This document shows positions 18,181 to 28,235 of a stretch of 64,000 bases of DNA, piece after piece. The notes below the pieces were generated by a model. The model saw nothing but the letters and a program-made list of their open reading frames with translations. It was not told the DNA's origin and searched no databases. Origin of the DNA: Desmonostoc muscorum LEGE 12446. Its GTDB lineage: Bacteria > Cyanobacteriota > Cyanobacteriia > Cyanobacteriales > Nostocaceae. Each line of letters opens with the position of its first letter. Position 1 is the first letter of the stretch. The position numbers and the translations under genes were made by a program. The stretch spans positions 7,897,001-7,961,000 of the forward strand of contig NZ_JADEXS020000001.1 of assembly GCF_015207005.2 (NCBI RefSeq). Reading direction: 5' to 3'.

Positions 18181-18711
18181 CTTCTAAATTCTTCTTCAAC
18201 AATAGTCTCTAACAGCTTAGAACTGTAATGTCTCTTTAACCGAAACGTCCACTGATATAGTCCTCAGCTTCTTTGGTTTGAGGAGAACTGAACATTTGCA
18301 CTGTCGGACTGAACTCGACTAATTTTCCCCGACGTTTGCCATACTCGTCAATTTCTGTATTGAAGAAGGCGGTGAAATCTGCGACTCTGGAAGCTTGCTG
18401 CATGTTGTGAGTCACCATGATGATGGTGTATTGTTGCTTGAGTTCTAAACAGAGTTCTTCTACTTGACGGCTAGAAATGGGGTCGAGAGCAGAGCATGGT
18501 TCATCCATTAATAATACATCTGGCTTCATGGCGATCGCTCTAGCAATGCAAAGCCGTTGTTGTTGTCCGCCAGATAACGCTGTACCCTTCTGTTTGAGTT
18601 TATCCTTAACTTCATCCCAGATGGCGGCGCGTCTGAGGGAATCTTCTACCAATTCGTCAATATTACCTTTATAACCGTTAGAGCGGGGACCAAAAGCAAT
18701 ATTTTCGTATA

Positions 18712-19647
18712 GAACCCATTTGACATCTAAGAAGGTGCTGCAAGCCTCTTAATCATTAGCCTGATGAAGCAGATATTGAGTTTGGCAGTGGCACTAACCA
18801 GGGTTCGTTCAAAGTTCTTAACCAGAATTTTACAGCGCTCCATCCAAGCATTGGAGCGTTCGATCACCCATCTAGCTATTGCCGGAACAAATCCAGATTT
18901 TCCTTGTGCCGCTTTCTCTTGTTTTGAGGGTTTCGTAGAAAGTTGAAACTGAATTTTGGTCATGATCTCTGGGTAAATTCGCTCTAACTCCTGAGTCAAA
19001 TATTCTGGGTGATACCCATGATCTAGCAGGATAGTAATCTTGGGAATATCGATAGGTTTTGACTTGAAGTAGTCGATGTTGAGAGTAAACATCTCAATTA
19101 ATCCGGCATCATCCGAGACATTGGCGCGAGTACAGAGCGTAAAAAAGGGAAACCCAAGGGTGTCAATAGCCAAATGCCTTTTAATACCGTTGGTGGCTTT
19201 GTAGAAGCAAAAACCTTTCGACTCCACACTGGCGTTGCAGGTATTTTTCACTGCTTGGGAGTCAATGATGATCAATGTCGTCCAGTGCGGTTTTTTTTTT
19301 ACCTGTTCACGCACTTGTCCATGTAAGACACTCATCAGTTCCTCAAATACCCCGGCTGCTCGCCACTGTTTGTAGTGCCAATATACAGTGGAATAAGGGG
19401 GGAGGTCTTTAGGTAAGTCTTGCCAATTGCATCCATTTTTTAGTTGATAGAGAATTCCATTGAAGATATCTCGCTTTGGCCAGTTGGTCGGTCGAGTCTG
19501 CTTCTTAGTCGGTAATATCTCTTGCAATAAGGGTTCAAAAATTTCCCATTCTGCATCAGTGAGGTTGCTGGAATACGCCATTAGTATTGGATTTTAGATG
19601 CTGAGGAGTACCTTAATTCAAAACCTCACAAGATGTCAAATGGGTTC
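18712..19647 (-). mobile_element. Complete 936-bp insertion sequence (IS5-like) in pstB
   Basis: The ends are perfect 17-bp inverted repeats GAACCCATTTGACATCT, flanked by a direct duplication TATA (18708-18711 and 19648-19651). A single intact transposase gene fills the element on the minus strand, its stop codon lying inside the terminal repeat. Perfect ends and an intact gene suggest recent insertion. Confidence 0.95.
18727..19581 (-). CDS. IS5-like DDE transposase
   Basis: A 284-residue transposase. The N-terminus has the DUF4096-type helix-turn-helix segment [13 protein letters not shown] and [15 protein letters not shown]. Catalytic acidic residues are visible in [23 protein letters not shown] and [14 protein letters not shown] (DDE). 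It is full length and uninterrupted, and is the only gene of the 936-bp element inserted in pstB. Its orientation is the same as that of pstB. Confidence 0.93.
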   Translation of the reverse strand: MAYSSNLTDAEWEIFEPLLQEILPTKKQTRPTNWPKRDIFNGILYQLKNGCNWQDLPKDLPPYSTVYWHYKQWRAAGVFEELMSVLHGQVREQVKKKPHWTTLIIIDSQAVKNTCNASVESKGFCFYKATNGIKRHLAIDTLGFPFFTLCTRANVSDDAGLIEMFTLNIDYFKSKPIDIPKITILLDHGYHPEYLTQELERIYPEIMTKIQFQLSTKPSKQEKAAQGKSGFVPAIARWVIERSNAWMERCKILVKNFERTLVSATAKLNICFIRLMIKRLAAPS

Positions 19648-20098
19648 TATATTGTCTTAGGAAAAGGATTTGGTCTTTGAAAAACCATTCCGACTTGGCG
19701 TCGTAATTTTACAGAATTTATCTTCGGATCGTAAATATTGCGATCGCGGTAATTCAACCTCCCCTCTACCTTGGCTCCAGGGATTAAATCATTCATCCGA
19801 TTGAAGCAACGCAATAGAGTACTTTTACCACATCCCGAAGGCCCAATAAAAGCAATAATTTGTTTTTCGGGAATCTTCAAGTAAACATCTATAAGTGCCA
19901 AAAATCCACCATAGTATACTTTTACTCCTTCAGCATTAAATACCGGATTTGCTTGTTCTATTGTGGCACTATCTTGTTGACTTCTACTATTGCTATAAGT
20001 CATTTTTTCTGTCTCCAAATTTGCGTAAAAGTTATCCAAGCCTTATTAATTCTGAATTCTGAATTCTGACTCCTGAATTCATAATTCTTCCCAATTAC

Positions 20099-20998
20099 CT
20101 AACTTATTGAAAAGCGCTGCCTGATATAAATTGCTAGACCATTTAAAACTAAAATCAAAAGTAACAATGCAATAATTGTGGCTGCTGCTGCACTAGCAAA
20201 ACCTGGTTCTGGACGAGTGATATAGCTGTAAATTTGAATGGGTAATGCCATAAATCTCTGAAACAAACCAGGGTCAAAGGTGAGAAAACCCACAGCACCT
20301 ACAACAATTAGAGACGCTGCATCACCAATTGCACGGGATACAGAAATAATCACCCCAGTCAAAATACCGGGAATAGCATAAGGTATGACATGATTGCTAA
20401 TCGTTCGCCATTTGGTAACACCTAATCCATAAGAAGCATTTCTGAGGGAATCTGGAACCGCGCGAATTGCTTCTCTAGCTGTGACAATAATTACTGGTAA
20501 AGACAACAAAGATAAAGTCAATGCACCAGAAATCAAAGCTGGGCCAAACCCAAGCAAATAATTGAAAACTCCTAAACCCAGCAATCCGTAGACAATAGAA
20601 GGCACACCCGCTAGATTACTGATATTAATCTCAATAATCGCTGTCCACCAAACTTTAGGTGCATACTCTTCTAGATATAAAGCTGCTCCCACACCAATGG
20701 GTACAGTGACTAAAATAACAATGACCCCTAGAAGGACACTACTAACAATAGCAGGACGAATGCCGCCTTGGTCAGGAAAACGAGAAGGTGTTTCCGTGAG
20801 AAAGCCAGGTGACAAAAATCTCACTAGTCCGTCTTGGAAAATATCAAACAGTAGCAATGCCAGGATAAATAAACCAATTAGTAATCCTAACAAAAAAAGT
20901 ACTTCAAATACTTTTCCTAAAGTCTCTCTTTGATCGACATTATCAGCAAATTCTGTTTCTGAATTCAAAGAATCATCTCGTTGATAACTTGTAGCCAT
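20099..20998 (-). CDS. pstA: PstA, phosphate ABC transporter permease
   Basis: A 299-residue inner-membrane protein with six predicted transmembrane helices after a cytoplasmic N-terminus. The ABC permease EAA-type loop is seen as REAIRAVPDSLRNASYGLGV and GDAASLIVVGAVGF is the family-typical segment near the C-terminus. PstA forms the phosphate channel with PstC. The gene starts 5 bp after pstC ends; pstB follows about 95 bp downstream but is interrupted by an IS. Confidence 0.95.
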   Translation of the reverse strand: MATSYQRDDSLNSETEFADNVDQRETLGKVFEVLFLLGLLIGLFILALLLFDIFQDGLVRFLSPGFLTETPSRFPDQGGIRPAIVSSVLLGVIVILVTVPIGVGAALYLEEYAPKVWWTAIIEINISNLAGVPSIVYGLLGLGVFNYLLGFGPALISGALTLSLLSLPVIIVTAREAIRAVPDSLRNASYGLGVTKWRTISNHVIPYAIPGILTGVIISVSRAIGDAASLIVVGAVGFLTFDPGLFQRFMALPIQIYSYITRPEPGFASAAAATIIALLLLILVLNGLAIYIRQRFSIS

Positions 20999-21003
20999 GT
21001 CTA

Positions 21004-21951
21004 TTACTCGTACTTTTCTTTAAAGCGATTAGCGATCCAATAACTAACAATATTCAAAGTTAGGGTAATTAAAAACAAAACAGCGCCTACAGCATATAAT
21101 GTCTTGAAATTAAGACTACCGCGTGGACTATCACCACCAGAAATTTGCGCCATGTAAGCGGTCATTGTTTCTATTGATTCTGCAAAGTTAATAGTTAGTT
21201 TCGGTTGCAGTCCCGCAGCAATTAACACAGTCATTGTTTCGCCAACAGCGCGAGAAATGCCCAAAATAATCGAGGCTATAATTCCAGAAAGTGCGGCTGG
21301 GAGGACTACTTTAAAAATGGTTTCTAGTTTAGTGATACCTATAGCATAAGCTCCTTCTCGCAAAGAACGTGGAACTGCTCGAATAGCATCTAAGCTGATA
21401 GAACCAACTGTAGGAGTAATCATTACCCCCATCATTAATCCAGCACTCAAGGCGTTGAAAATTTCTAGAGGGATAATATTCCGCAGTAATGGTGTAACAA
21501 ATAACAATGCAAAGTAACCATAGACTACTGTTGGTACTCCTGCTAAAAGTTCCACTGCGGGACGTAAAACTGCTGCTACTTTGGGTTGAGCATATTCACT
21601 CAAATAAATGGCAGAAGATAACCCTAAAGGAATAGCAACTGCCATAGCGATCGCAGTAGTCAAGAAAGTACCATTAATTAAAGGCCAAATGCCAAAATGT
21701 CTCTCTGCAAATAGAGGTGTCCATTTAGTATCTAGAAAGAATTGGGCAAACGAAACTTCTTGAAAAAAACCGAATGTTTCCTGAAATATAATTACGACAA
21801 TACCAAAGGTAGTCAAAACAGAAACTAAAGCACAACAAAATAAAATCACTGCAACAATTTTTTCGGAAATATCTTCAGATACATTCTTATCCAGTGACTC
21901 CCTGAAGCGTTGATCAAAATCGTCTTGAGAATTGGTATTTTGCATAAACAA
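21004..21951 (-). CDS. pstC: PstC, phosphate ABC transporter permease
   Basis: A 315-residue membrane protein with a hydrophilic N-terminal 35 residues and about six transmembrane helices. The permease loop [20 protein letters not shown] and the segment [15 protein letters not shown] are diagnostic of PstC. It partners PstA in the membrane channel of the high-affinity phosphate importer. It lies in the order pstS-pstC-pstA-pstB on the minus strand, with 43 bp between pstS and pstC. Confidence 0.95.
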   Translation of the reverse strand: MFMQNTNSQDDFDQRFRESLDKNVSEDISEKIVAVILFCCALVSVLTTFGIVVIIFQETFGFFQEVSFAQFFLDTKWTPLFAERHFGIWPLINGTFLTTAIAMAVAIPLGLSSAIYLSEYAQPKVAAVLRPAVELLAGVPTVVYGYFALLFVTPLLRNIIPLEIFNALSAGLMMGVMITPTVGSISLDAIRAVPRSLREGAYAIGITKLETIFKVVLPAALSGIIASIILGISRAVGETMTVLIAAGLQPKLTINFAESIETMTAYMAQISGGDSPRGSLNFKTLYAVGAVLFLITLTLNIVSYWIANRFKEKYE

Positions 21952-21994
21952 TTAATTATTCAGTACAATCAGACTACAATGACTGGAACTCTCT

Positions 21995-22996
21995 TTATAT
22001 GAAGTTTGTGATTGGTTCACCTGGTTTGGCTTTTTTGAATTTTGTCCCCGTTTCACCAGTAGCGAATTTTTGTTTTACCTTAACGTAAGCCTCATCGGGT
22101 AAAGCCACATAACCAACACTATCTACCCACTTCCAAGAATTTTCTAGATAAAAATCTACAAATTCTTTGACTGCTGGTTTCGTATCTAAAGATTTTTTAC
22201 TTACATAGATAAACAAAGGACGAGACAAAGGTGTGTAGATATTTTTGATCACGTTATCTACCGGGACCGGTTTTTGACATTTTCCTAAAGGACTTTCTAC
22301 AGCAACTAAATTGAGCTTTTCTTGGTTTTGAATGTAGTAAGATATCCCTACATAACCCAACGAAAATTCATCTCCTGACACTCCTTGCACTAGTAAATTT
22401 TGATTGTGACTGGGAGTGTAATCTGTACGACCATTCTTAGCTTTGCCAGTAACAGCTTGAGTCAAATAATCGAATGTTCCAGTATCAGACGCTGGAGCAT
22501 ATAGTTTGAGTTTTTCATTAGGAAATTTCGGATTTACTTGATTCCAATTCAATATTTTGCCATCTGATTTAGCACTCCAAATCTTGTCTAATTCCTTGAT
22601 AGTTAGACATTTAGCGAAGTTATTTTTACGATTGGCAATCACAGCAATTCCATCTAAAGCTATAGGTAATTCAACAAACTCAATATTCTTACTTTGACAT
22701 TTCTTGATTTCTTCATCTCTAATGGTACGAGAAGCACCAGCTATATCAATATCACCATTACAAAATTTACTGAAACCTCCACCAGTACCACTTGAGGCCA
22801 CACTAACTTTAGCTTCAGGCTTGCTTCTGCCATATTCTTCTGCAACTGCTAAAGAAACAGGAAAACCTACAGCTGCACCATCAATACTTACCTGACTTTT
22901 CAATTCCTGTCCACTGCTACAAGCACTAATGCTACTAGCAACAAGCATTAAAGACGTTAACAAGAAGCTATTTTTAAATCCGCTATGAAAGCTCAT
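21995..22996 (-). CDS. pstS: PstS, phosphate-binding lipoprotein
   Basis: A 333-residue protein with a lipoprotein signal: hydrophobic LLTSLMLVASSISAC with the lipid-accepting cysteine at about residue 26. The mature domain has phosphate-binding loop segments SSGTGGGFSKFCNGDIDIAG and ASDTGTFDYL, both typical of PstS/SphX proteins. It captures phosphate and delivers it to PstCA. First gene of the pst cluster. The upstream 60 bp contain no clear tandem PHO boxes that I could assign. Confidence 0.92.
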   Translation of the reverse strand: MSFHSGFKNSFLLTSLMLVASSISACSSGQELKSQVSIDGAAVGFPVSLAVAEEYGRSKPEAKVSVASSGTGGGFSKFCNGDIDIAGASRTIRDEEIKKCQSKNIEFVELPIALDGIAVIANRKNNFAKCLTIKELDKIWSAKSDGKILNWNQVNPKFPNEKLKLYAPASDTGTFDYLTQAVTGKAKNGRTDYTPSHNQNLLVQGVSGDEFSLGYVGISYYIQNQEKLNLVAVESPLGKCQKPVPVDNVIKNIYTPLSRPLFIYVSKKSLDTKPAVKEFVDFYLENSWKWVDSVGYVALPDEAYVKVKQKFATGETGTKFKKAKPGEPITNFI

Positions 22997-23057
22997 AAAT
23001 TATCAATTAAGGTAAAGTGACACCAAATTTCTGATACTTTTTATCTACTTGTATTTA

Positions 23058-23198
23058 GAGGATGTTTGAAAAATCAAAATATCTACTCAAAACCTTTGGC
23101 AATACCTATGAAGAGAGGCTTTGAAACCCCCATTTGTAGGTAAGGGGGTTAGGTTATGAGGCTTTTGACGTTTCATACAATACTTTTAAAACATCCTC
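23058..23198. repeat. MITE-like element, 141 bp
   Basis: GAGGATGTTT at 23058-23067 is mirrored by AAACATCCTC at 23189-23198. The ends are part of imperfect inverted repeats (GAGGATGTTTGAAAAATC against GAGGATGTTTTAAAAGTA). The interior is non-coding. It lies between pstS and sbpA and ends 5 bp before the sbpA stop codon. Confidence 0.6.
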
Positions 23199-23203
23199 AA
23201 AAC

Positions 23204-24361
23204 TTATGCTTTTTTGCCAGCTTGAACTTTGTCAAAAATCGCCCCATCCACAAAAAACTTTTTCTCGATATTATCCCAACCACCTAAATCTTGAGATGTG
23301 AATAAAGTGTCAATTTTGGGATATTCTGATAATACTTCTTGGGCAACGGTGGGGTTAACAGGACGATATTGTAATTTAGCGAATTCTCGTTGAGCTTCTG
23401 CCGAATAAAGGTAGTCAACAAATGCTTGTGCAACTTTTCTTGTCCCGTGCTTATCAATGTTTTTATCAACTAAGGCGACAGGGTTATCAATAGAAATATT
23501 GATTTTTGGTACGACATAAGGCAGTTTTGTTCCAGTTTTTTCTGCCAAAATTACTTCATTTTCGTAGGTAATTAAGACATCTCCCTGACCTTTTTGGAAA
23601 AATAAATCGCTAGCTTCACGAGCATCTTTTGTCAGTGAAGGGGTGTTTTGATAGACTTTGGTGACATAATCTAACGCTGTTGTCTCGTCACCTCCTGCTT
23701 GAGTCACTGAACCCCACAAACCTAAGAATTCCCAAATAGCAATACCAGAAGTTTTTGGATTAGCCGCAATCAATGTGATGCCATCTTTTGCTAAGTCTTG
23801 CCAAGTATAGATACCTTTAGGATTACCTTCGCGGGTTACGATAGTAGCAACGGATCTGCTAACGATACCATTTCTGGGAGATTTGATTTCCCAACCTGAT
23901 TTAATTAAACCTGCTTGCTGAATTTTATTTACATCCAGGGGAAGTGCCAAATGTACTATGTCTGCTTCTTGTGAACCGGCAATGACAGCAGCCGCTTGAG
24001 CGCCAGAACCCCCATAACTTTGCTCAAATGTGACGTTTTGGTTGTGTTCTTGCTTCCATTTTTCCACAAATTTAGGAATTATCTGATCGTGAGCTGCTTT
24101 AGTAACGGAAAAGGAAACAATTCTCAGCTTTACATCAGCTTTGGTAGCTGAGCTGCTTTCCGAACAGGAGGCAACTAACATACTTAAAACAGCGCCTATT
24201 AGCAACAGACTTACGAAGCTTTGGATAGTACGTCCATTGAACCAACTTCTGATTCGGCGTTGGTACGAAAATTGCATAGCATCCAAAGTTTTATTGGCAT
24301 AAATCTGCATTACCTGAGTTAGGTATTTACCTACTTGTGTCCGTTGTTGCGACTCGCTCAT
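23204..24361 (-). CDS. sbpA: Sulfate-binding protein of the sulfate ABC transporter
   Basis: A 385-residue periplasmic binding lipoprotein. After an unusually long cytoplasmic N-terminus (about 46 residues) comes the hydrophobic stretch FVSLLLIGAVLSMLVASC with a lipobox cysteine. The mature part has the family features SYGGSGAQAAAVIAG, IVHLALPLDVNKIQ and NPKTSGIAIWEFLGLWG, matching SbpA/CysP. The start at 24361 has AGGGGTGA upstream. It binds sulfate or thiosulfate for the CysTWA transporter; no cysT, cysW or cysA genes are adjacent. Confidence 0.93.
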   Translation of the reverse strand: MSESQQRTQVGKYLTQVMQIYANKTLDAMQFSYQRRIRSWFNGRTIQSFVSLLLIGAVLSMLVASCSESSSATKADVKLRIVSFSVTKAAHDQIIPKFVEKWKQEHNQNVTFEQSYGGSGAQAAAVIAGSQEADIVHLALPLDVNKIQQAGLIKSGWEIKSPRNGIVSRSVATIVTREGNPKGIYTWQDLAKDGITLIAANPKTSGIAIWEFLGLWGSVTQAGGDETTALDYVTKVYQNTPSLTKDAREASDLFFQKGQGDVLITYENEVILAEKTGTKLPYVVPKINISIDNPVALVDKNIDKHGTRKVAQAFVDYLYSAEAQREFAKLQYRPVNPTVAQEVLSEYPKIDTLFTSQDLGGWDNIEKKFFVDGAIFDKVQAGKKA

Positions 24362-24789
24362 CAGAATTCACCCCTAAATCTACGGTATTTCTAGTTAGAT
24401 ACCGTAATTATGAGAATTATAGAGTATATAGAACAATAATTTTCATCTAGCTTGAAATTTTTTTACTACAGCTATTTTCAGGTAGATGACGATACTACAA
24501 TAGTCTGATGTTGCTTTTAATGTTATAAATAATACATTTTATTTCAATCTAGCATCCAAAAAAATAGCCTTTGAGGTTATATTTAAGTATTTATTCGGTT
24601 ATTTATTTTTGACTAAGTAGTTATTCTTTTAATAAGACAGAGTATTGATTTGGTAAATACTGCCTCACCTCGTTTCTTATTCACAATAGGTTCCTATTCC
24701 AGCAGATATTGCTCAAAGTAATACTCATTTTTTTGTCAATCTTTGTATTAAGAATAAATTCCCAAGCTCAGAGAAATTAAAGGCTAGTG
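24362..24789. other. 428-bp intergenic region between sbpA and the bilin-lyase gene
   Basis: Divergent promoter region for sbpA (minus strand) and the lyase-like gene (plus strand). It is strongly AT-rich. No tandem repeat, hairpin terminator or known regulatory motif stood out. Confidence 0.4.
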
Positions 24790-25332
24790 ATGAATCATAA
24801 CAACAACGATAAAATATCTCAGGAAAAAGAATTTTTAATTAAAACATTTCTGCAAGAATCAAATGGCAACTGGTGTTCTCAGCGACGGTACTATGCACTG
24901 CCAAATGGCAAAATTAAGGAAATAACAAAAACAGTTACTATGCGCTTTCTAGATCGAGGAAGCCCTGAATTAACCGACCTAGCAAAACTGCATGAATTGG
25001 ATGAAACTGCCGAACTGACTTGTGGTTCCTACGTCGAATGGAACACAGTAGATGCAGAAACAGGTGAGCAAGGTTCTAAGCGTTGGACGGTATTAGGCAG
25101 TTTGGGAACAACTATGTATTTTGGTCGCAATTTTCCTGTACCTAAGTTAGTAGTAGCTGAATACTACTTTCGAGATGCCAACACAATATACTTATGGACA
25201 GAAGAAAATGGCGCTCTTTTTGAGGAAGAATTAAAAATGATTGGTAAGAAATATCGCACCCGGCAAACTGTCATTTCCCGTGGTGGTGAACAGCAAATGA
25301 TTGCTCAGTATTTGGAAAATATTATTAAATAA
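24790..25332 (+). CDS. Phycobiliprotein lyase, CpcS/CpeS family
   Basis: A protein of 180 residues with a lipocalin-like layout: the opening LIKTFLQESNGNWCSQRRYY matches the conserved GxWxSQRxxY region of CpcS/CpeS bilin lyases, followed by alternating beta strands such as RFLDRGSPEL, WTVLGSLGTTMYFGRN and TIYLWTEENGALFEEEL. These lyases attach phycocyanobilin or related bilins to phycobiliprotein cysteines. The ATG at 24790 is preferred to the in-frame GTG at 24787. No phycobiliprotein gene is adjacent, which is common for this family. Subfamily is unassigned. Confidence 0.75.
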   Translation: MNHNNNDKISQEKEFLIKTFLQESNGNWCSQRRYYALPNGKIKEITKTVTMRFLDRGSPELTDLAKLHELDETAELTCGSYVEWNTVDAETGEQGSKRWTVLGSLGTTMYFGRNFPVPKLVVAEYYFRDANTIYLWTEENGALFEEELKMIGKKYRTRQTVISRGGEQQMIAQYLENIIK

Positions 25333-25521
25333 ATTATACTAATTGGAATTTTATACTTGAGATTTTAGATTGTCAAAAAATTATCTTTAACTCTTTTGAG
25401 TACTTCATCTGTAACATTCCTTGTTCAAATTGGTTTTATTAATTAAAAATGCCAGAAAACAGGAAAAGAATAGTGTTAAAGTAGACTCGGCGATCGCCAA
25501 AATAATTTATCTCCAATTAAC

Positions 25522-26820
25522 CTAATCATTACATCTAATCGGTACAGTCAACTCCCAATAATTTGTAGCTTGTTTCATATTCATTGATAAAAGCTTGGGA
25601 TCTCCCAAATCCAAAACATCTTCAGGAGTAGTTGGAGTAATTCCCAAGCATTTGATAATTTCTGTACCAATTGCTCTTGCTAATGGTGGCGGAACTGCAT
25701 TCCCTACCTGTCTTGCACCATGCCATTTAGTAATATGAAAACGAAACCAATCGGGAAACCCATGTAATCGTGCCATTTCCCGTACCGTAATGCAGCGAGG
25801 CTGACTATAATGAATGGGTCTTGGAGAAGTATGTGCGCCATGAGCAGCATCAGTTCCTGCTCTTAAAGTGTTGGCTATACCATTTTCTGCAAGTTTAAAA
25901 AAATGAGAAATAGGTTCTTTCTTTCCTTGTTCTGTAACTTGAAATCTAGCCCGTGAAATCTGCGAATGATTAGTTCTCATGCTAGAAGTCAAAATAGAGG
26001 GATTCCAATTTCTTTTATAGCCAAAATGCCAAGTTTTATCATCTAAACATCTCATTTCTCGTGCATAATTGCTGGGATTGCTCCATTTTTCTGTTTCTAC
26101 GCAATCACTAGATAATAACTCCTCAAATTCTTCTGCTTCTGGTAAATCTCCAAGGGCATCCCAACAAGAAGGAGTAGGAGGTAAAATAGGATTGGCTAAC
26201 GTCCCACAAGTTGATTTACTAGATTGGGTAGGATACTTAGGCAAAACAAAACCTTTCTTTGCACCAATGATAAATAATCTTTCTCGCCTTTGTGGTACCC
26301 CATAATCAGCAGCATTCAAAACTTTCCACGGTAAACGGATTTTATAGCCATTTTTTTTGAAAGTTTTGATTAGCTCAGACAAAAAACATTTATGTTTCCC
26401 AACTGTTAAGCCTTTAACATTTTCAAAAACAAAATAAGAAGGTTCTAATTCTAAGACAATTCTGATAAAATCTTTGACCAAAAAATTTCTGGGATCGTCT
26501 AATGCTCGACGACCGATATAGGAGTAACCTTGACACGGTGAACCAGAAATTATAGTTTCGATATTTTGGTTGCCAATTCCAGTTCTTTCCCGAATCTCTT
26601 TCCCCGATAATTCAGTTATCGAACAAGGTAATACCACACAATGTGGGAAATTAAACTTATGAACAACTGCATGAACTGGATCGATTTCAACAGCAGCTTT
26701 CACATCAAAACCAGCTTGTTCAAATCCTAAACTTAGCCCTCCTGCGCCGGCAAATAAATCTATTACTATTGGTCTTTTTAGCTGCTCTTTCATTTTTTTG
26801 TCGATGAGCTTTCTGGGCAT
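25522..26820 (-). CDS. DNA (cytosine-5) methyltransferase
   Basis: A 432-residue C5-methyltransferase with all main motifs: I VIDLFAGAGGLSLGFEQAG, IV GSPCQGYS (catalytic Cys), VI FVFENVKGL, VIII QRRERLFIIGAKKG, IX TVREMARLHGFPDWF and X QVGNAVPPPLARAIG. The region between VIII and IX (about residues 205-325) is the target-recognition domain. No restriction endonuclease or Vsr gene lies next to it, so it looks solitary, although a non-adjacent partner cannot be excluded. The target site cannot be deduced. Confidence 0.95.
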   Translation of the reverse strand: MPRKLIDKKMKEQLKRPIVIDLFAGAGGLSLGFEQAGFDVKAAVEIDPVHAVVHKFNFPHCVVLPCSITELSGKEIRERTGIGNQNIETIISGSPCQGYSYIGRRALDDPRNFLVKDFIRIVLELEPSYFVFENVKGLTVGKHKCFLSELIKTFKKNGYKIRLPWKVLNAADYGVPQRRERLFIIGAKKGFVLPKYPTQSSKSTCGTLANPILPPTPSCWDALGDLPEAEEFEELLSSDCVETEKWSNPSNYAREMRCLDDKTWHFGYKRNWNPSILTSSMRTNHSQISRARFQVTEQGKKEPISHFFKLAENGIANTLRAGTDAAHGAHTSPRPIHYSQPRCITVREMARLHGFPDWFRFHITKWHGARQVGNAVPPPLARAIGTEIIKCLGITPTTPEDVLDLGDPKLLSMNMKQATNYWELTVPIRCND

Positions 26821-26904
26821 TGGAAAGTGCTGAGTGCTGTTAGCGGTAGCGGGGCGTTTAGCCTGTGCTGAGTTAAGAGTTAAGAGTTAGGAGTATATTA
26901 TTCT

Positions 26905-26964
26905 CCCCTCCGCCCCTTTGCTCCCTCATCCCCCTCATCTCCCCTACTCCCCACTCCCCACTCC
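26905..26964. repeat. Pyrimidine-rich short tandem repeats
   Basis: Runs of CCCCACTCC, CCCCTCATC and CCCCTACTC, the low-complexity C-rich repeats frequent in Nostoc intergenic DNA. They run up to the lpxB stop codon. Confidence 0.6.
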
Positions 26965-28134
26965 CTACTCCCCACTCCAGGGCAACATTCCCAAAATTTC
27001 TTGAGCAGCCCGATCGCACACGCCAATTTCTCCCAAACACCGCCGCATCTCTTGATAATCTGCCAAAGTTTGCTGCCTGCGACTGGGATTGACTAGCAAT
27101 TCCATCGCTGCTTGAATAATATTTTCTGGTGTGGCTTGCTCTTGTAAAAATTCTGGCACAATTGGCTTCATCACTACCAAATTAGGTGGCGATGCAAAAG
27201 TTATAGAACCTTTGAGGAATTTACGACCTAACCAAACAGTTATGGGATTTAGGCGATAAACTACAACTTGCGGCACGTTTAACAAGGCAAGTTCTAAGTT
27301 GACGGTACCAGATTTGCTAATGGCTAAATCAGCAGCAGCAAAAACTTCCTTTTGTTGAGCTGATAAAACTGTAGCCCGCAAACCGTAACGCTTAATTGCC
27401 TCCTCGATTGGCTGTCTGTAGATTTCCAGAGACAGGGGAATCCAAAAATGAACTTCAGGTAATTTAGCTTGAATAGTTTGGGCAGCTTGAAAAATTATTG
27501 GTAAAAGATATTTTAATTCTTGGCGGCGAGAGGCGGGAAGTAGAGCGATCGCAATTTGTTCTGGTGCAATCCCCAGTGTTGCACGCGCTGCTTGGCGACT
27601 GGGAGCGTCTTGCATCCGGTCAACTAAAGGATGCCCTACCCAACTAACTTCTGCCCCTTGCTGGCGATAGTAACGAGCTTCTTCTGGAAAAATTGCTAAT
27701 AGTTTGTCTGTGAAACCAACAAGTCGGTTAGTGTTACGCAAATTCAATGACCAAGCCCACTCCTGGGGAGCAATGTAATATACCACGGGTACGTGTGGTA
27801 AATTTTGTTGCATAAAAGTGCCAATCCCCAGATTTGGACCTATGTAGTCAATCAAAACTACCAAATCTGGTGGATTTTGTTTTAGGGAAGCGATCGCCCG
27901 TCGTTGCACCTGGAGAGTGGGCAAAACATAAGGCAATCCTTCCAGAATACCCATTGAGCCGATACTACTAGTATTGCCCAGCAGAGTTGCCCCAGCCTCC
28001 AGCATTTTTTCGCCACCCAGCGCCAAAATCTCTAATTCCAACCCCATCGCCACAGCTTGACGCTTGAGCGCTGTAATTAGCAGCGACCCTTGCAAATCGC
28101 CAGATACTTCGCCAGTGCTGATAAATATCCGCAT
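26965..28134 (-). CDS. lpxB: Lipid-A-disaccharide synthase
   Basis: A 389-residue GT19-family protein starting MRIFISTGEVSGDLQG, the standard LpxB opening; the ATG at 28134 is preferred to an in-frame TTG at 28146. Other family segments are LVVLIDYIGPNLGI, YYIAPQEWAWSLNLRN, VGHPLVDR and ISKSGTVNLELAL. LpxB condenses UDP-diacylglucosamine with lipid X in lipid A synthesis at the inner membrane. Last gene of the conserved cluster purC-bamA-lpxC-fabZ-lpxA-lpxB. Confidence 0.95.
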   Translation of the reverse strand: MRIFISTGEVSGDLQGSLLITALKRQAVAMGLELEILALGGEKMLEAGATLLGNTSSIGSMGILEGLPYVLPTLQVQRRAIASLKQNPPDLVVLIDYIGPNLGIGTFMQQNLPHVPVVYYIAPQEWAWSLNLRNTNRLVGFTDKLLAIFPEEARYYRQQGAEVSWVGHPLVDRMQDAPSRQAARATLGIAPEQIAIALLPASRRQELKYLLPIIFQAAQTIQAKLPEVHFWIPLSLEIYRQPIEEAIKRYGLRATVLSAQQKEVFAAADLAISKSGTVNLELALLNVPQVVVYRLNPITVWLGRKFLKGSITFASPPNLVVMKPIVPEFLQEQATPENIIQAAMELLVNPSRRQQTLADYQEMRRCLGEIGVCDRAAQEILGMLPWSGE

Positions 28135-28235
28135 TTGATAATTCAAGTTAGGAGTTAAGAGTTAAAAGTGAGGAGTTAAAAGTGAGGAGTTAGAAGTCAA
28201 AAAATTTAATTTATCAACTCATAACTCCTAACTTT

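Larger units (their letters stand above)
18236..20003 (-). pseudogene. pstB: PstB phosphate ABC transporter ATPase, split by an IS
   Basis: The 5' part (20003 to 19652) encodes [11 protein letters not shown]... with Walker [10 protein letters not shown] and the Q-loop segment [14 protein letters not shown]. The 3' part (18707 to 18236) resumes exactly with [15 protein letters not shown] and contains the signature LSGGQQQR and Walker B VLLMDEP. Between them is a complete IS. The insertion creates a stop (TAG) right after FPKTI. Joining the two parts with one TATA copy restores a normal PstB of about 270 residues in frame. The ATG at 20003 has GGAG nine bases upstream. PstB energises high-affinity phosphate uptake with PstSCA, encoded just upstream. 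Confidence 0.95.

Noticed and set aside
22997..23057. PHO box upstream of pstS
   Set aside because: A CTTTACCT-like segment is visible, but the tandem 8-bp repeats expected for a cyanobacterial PHO box are not.
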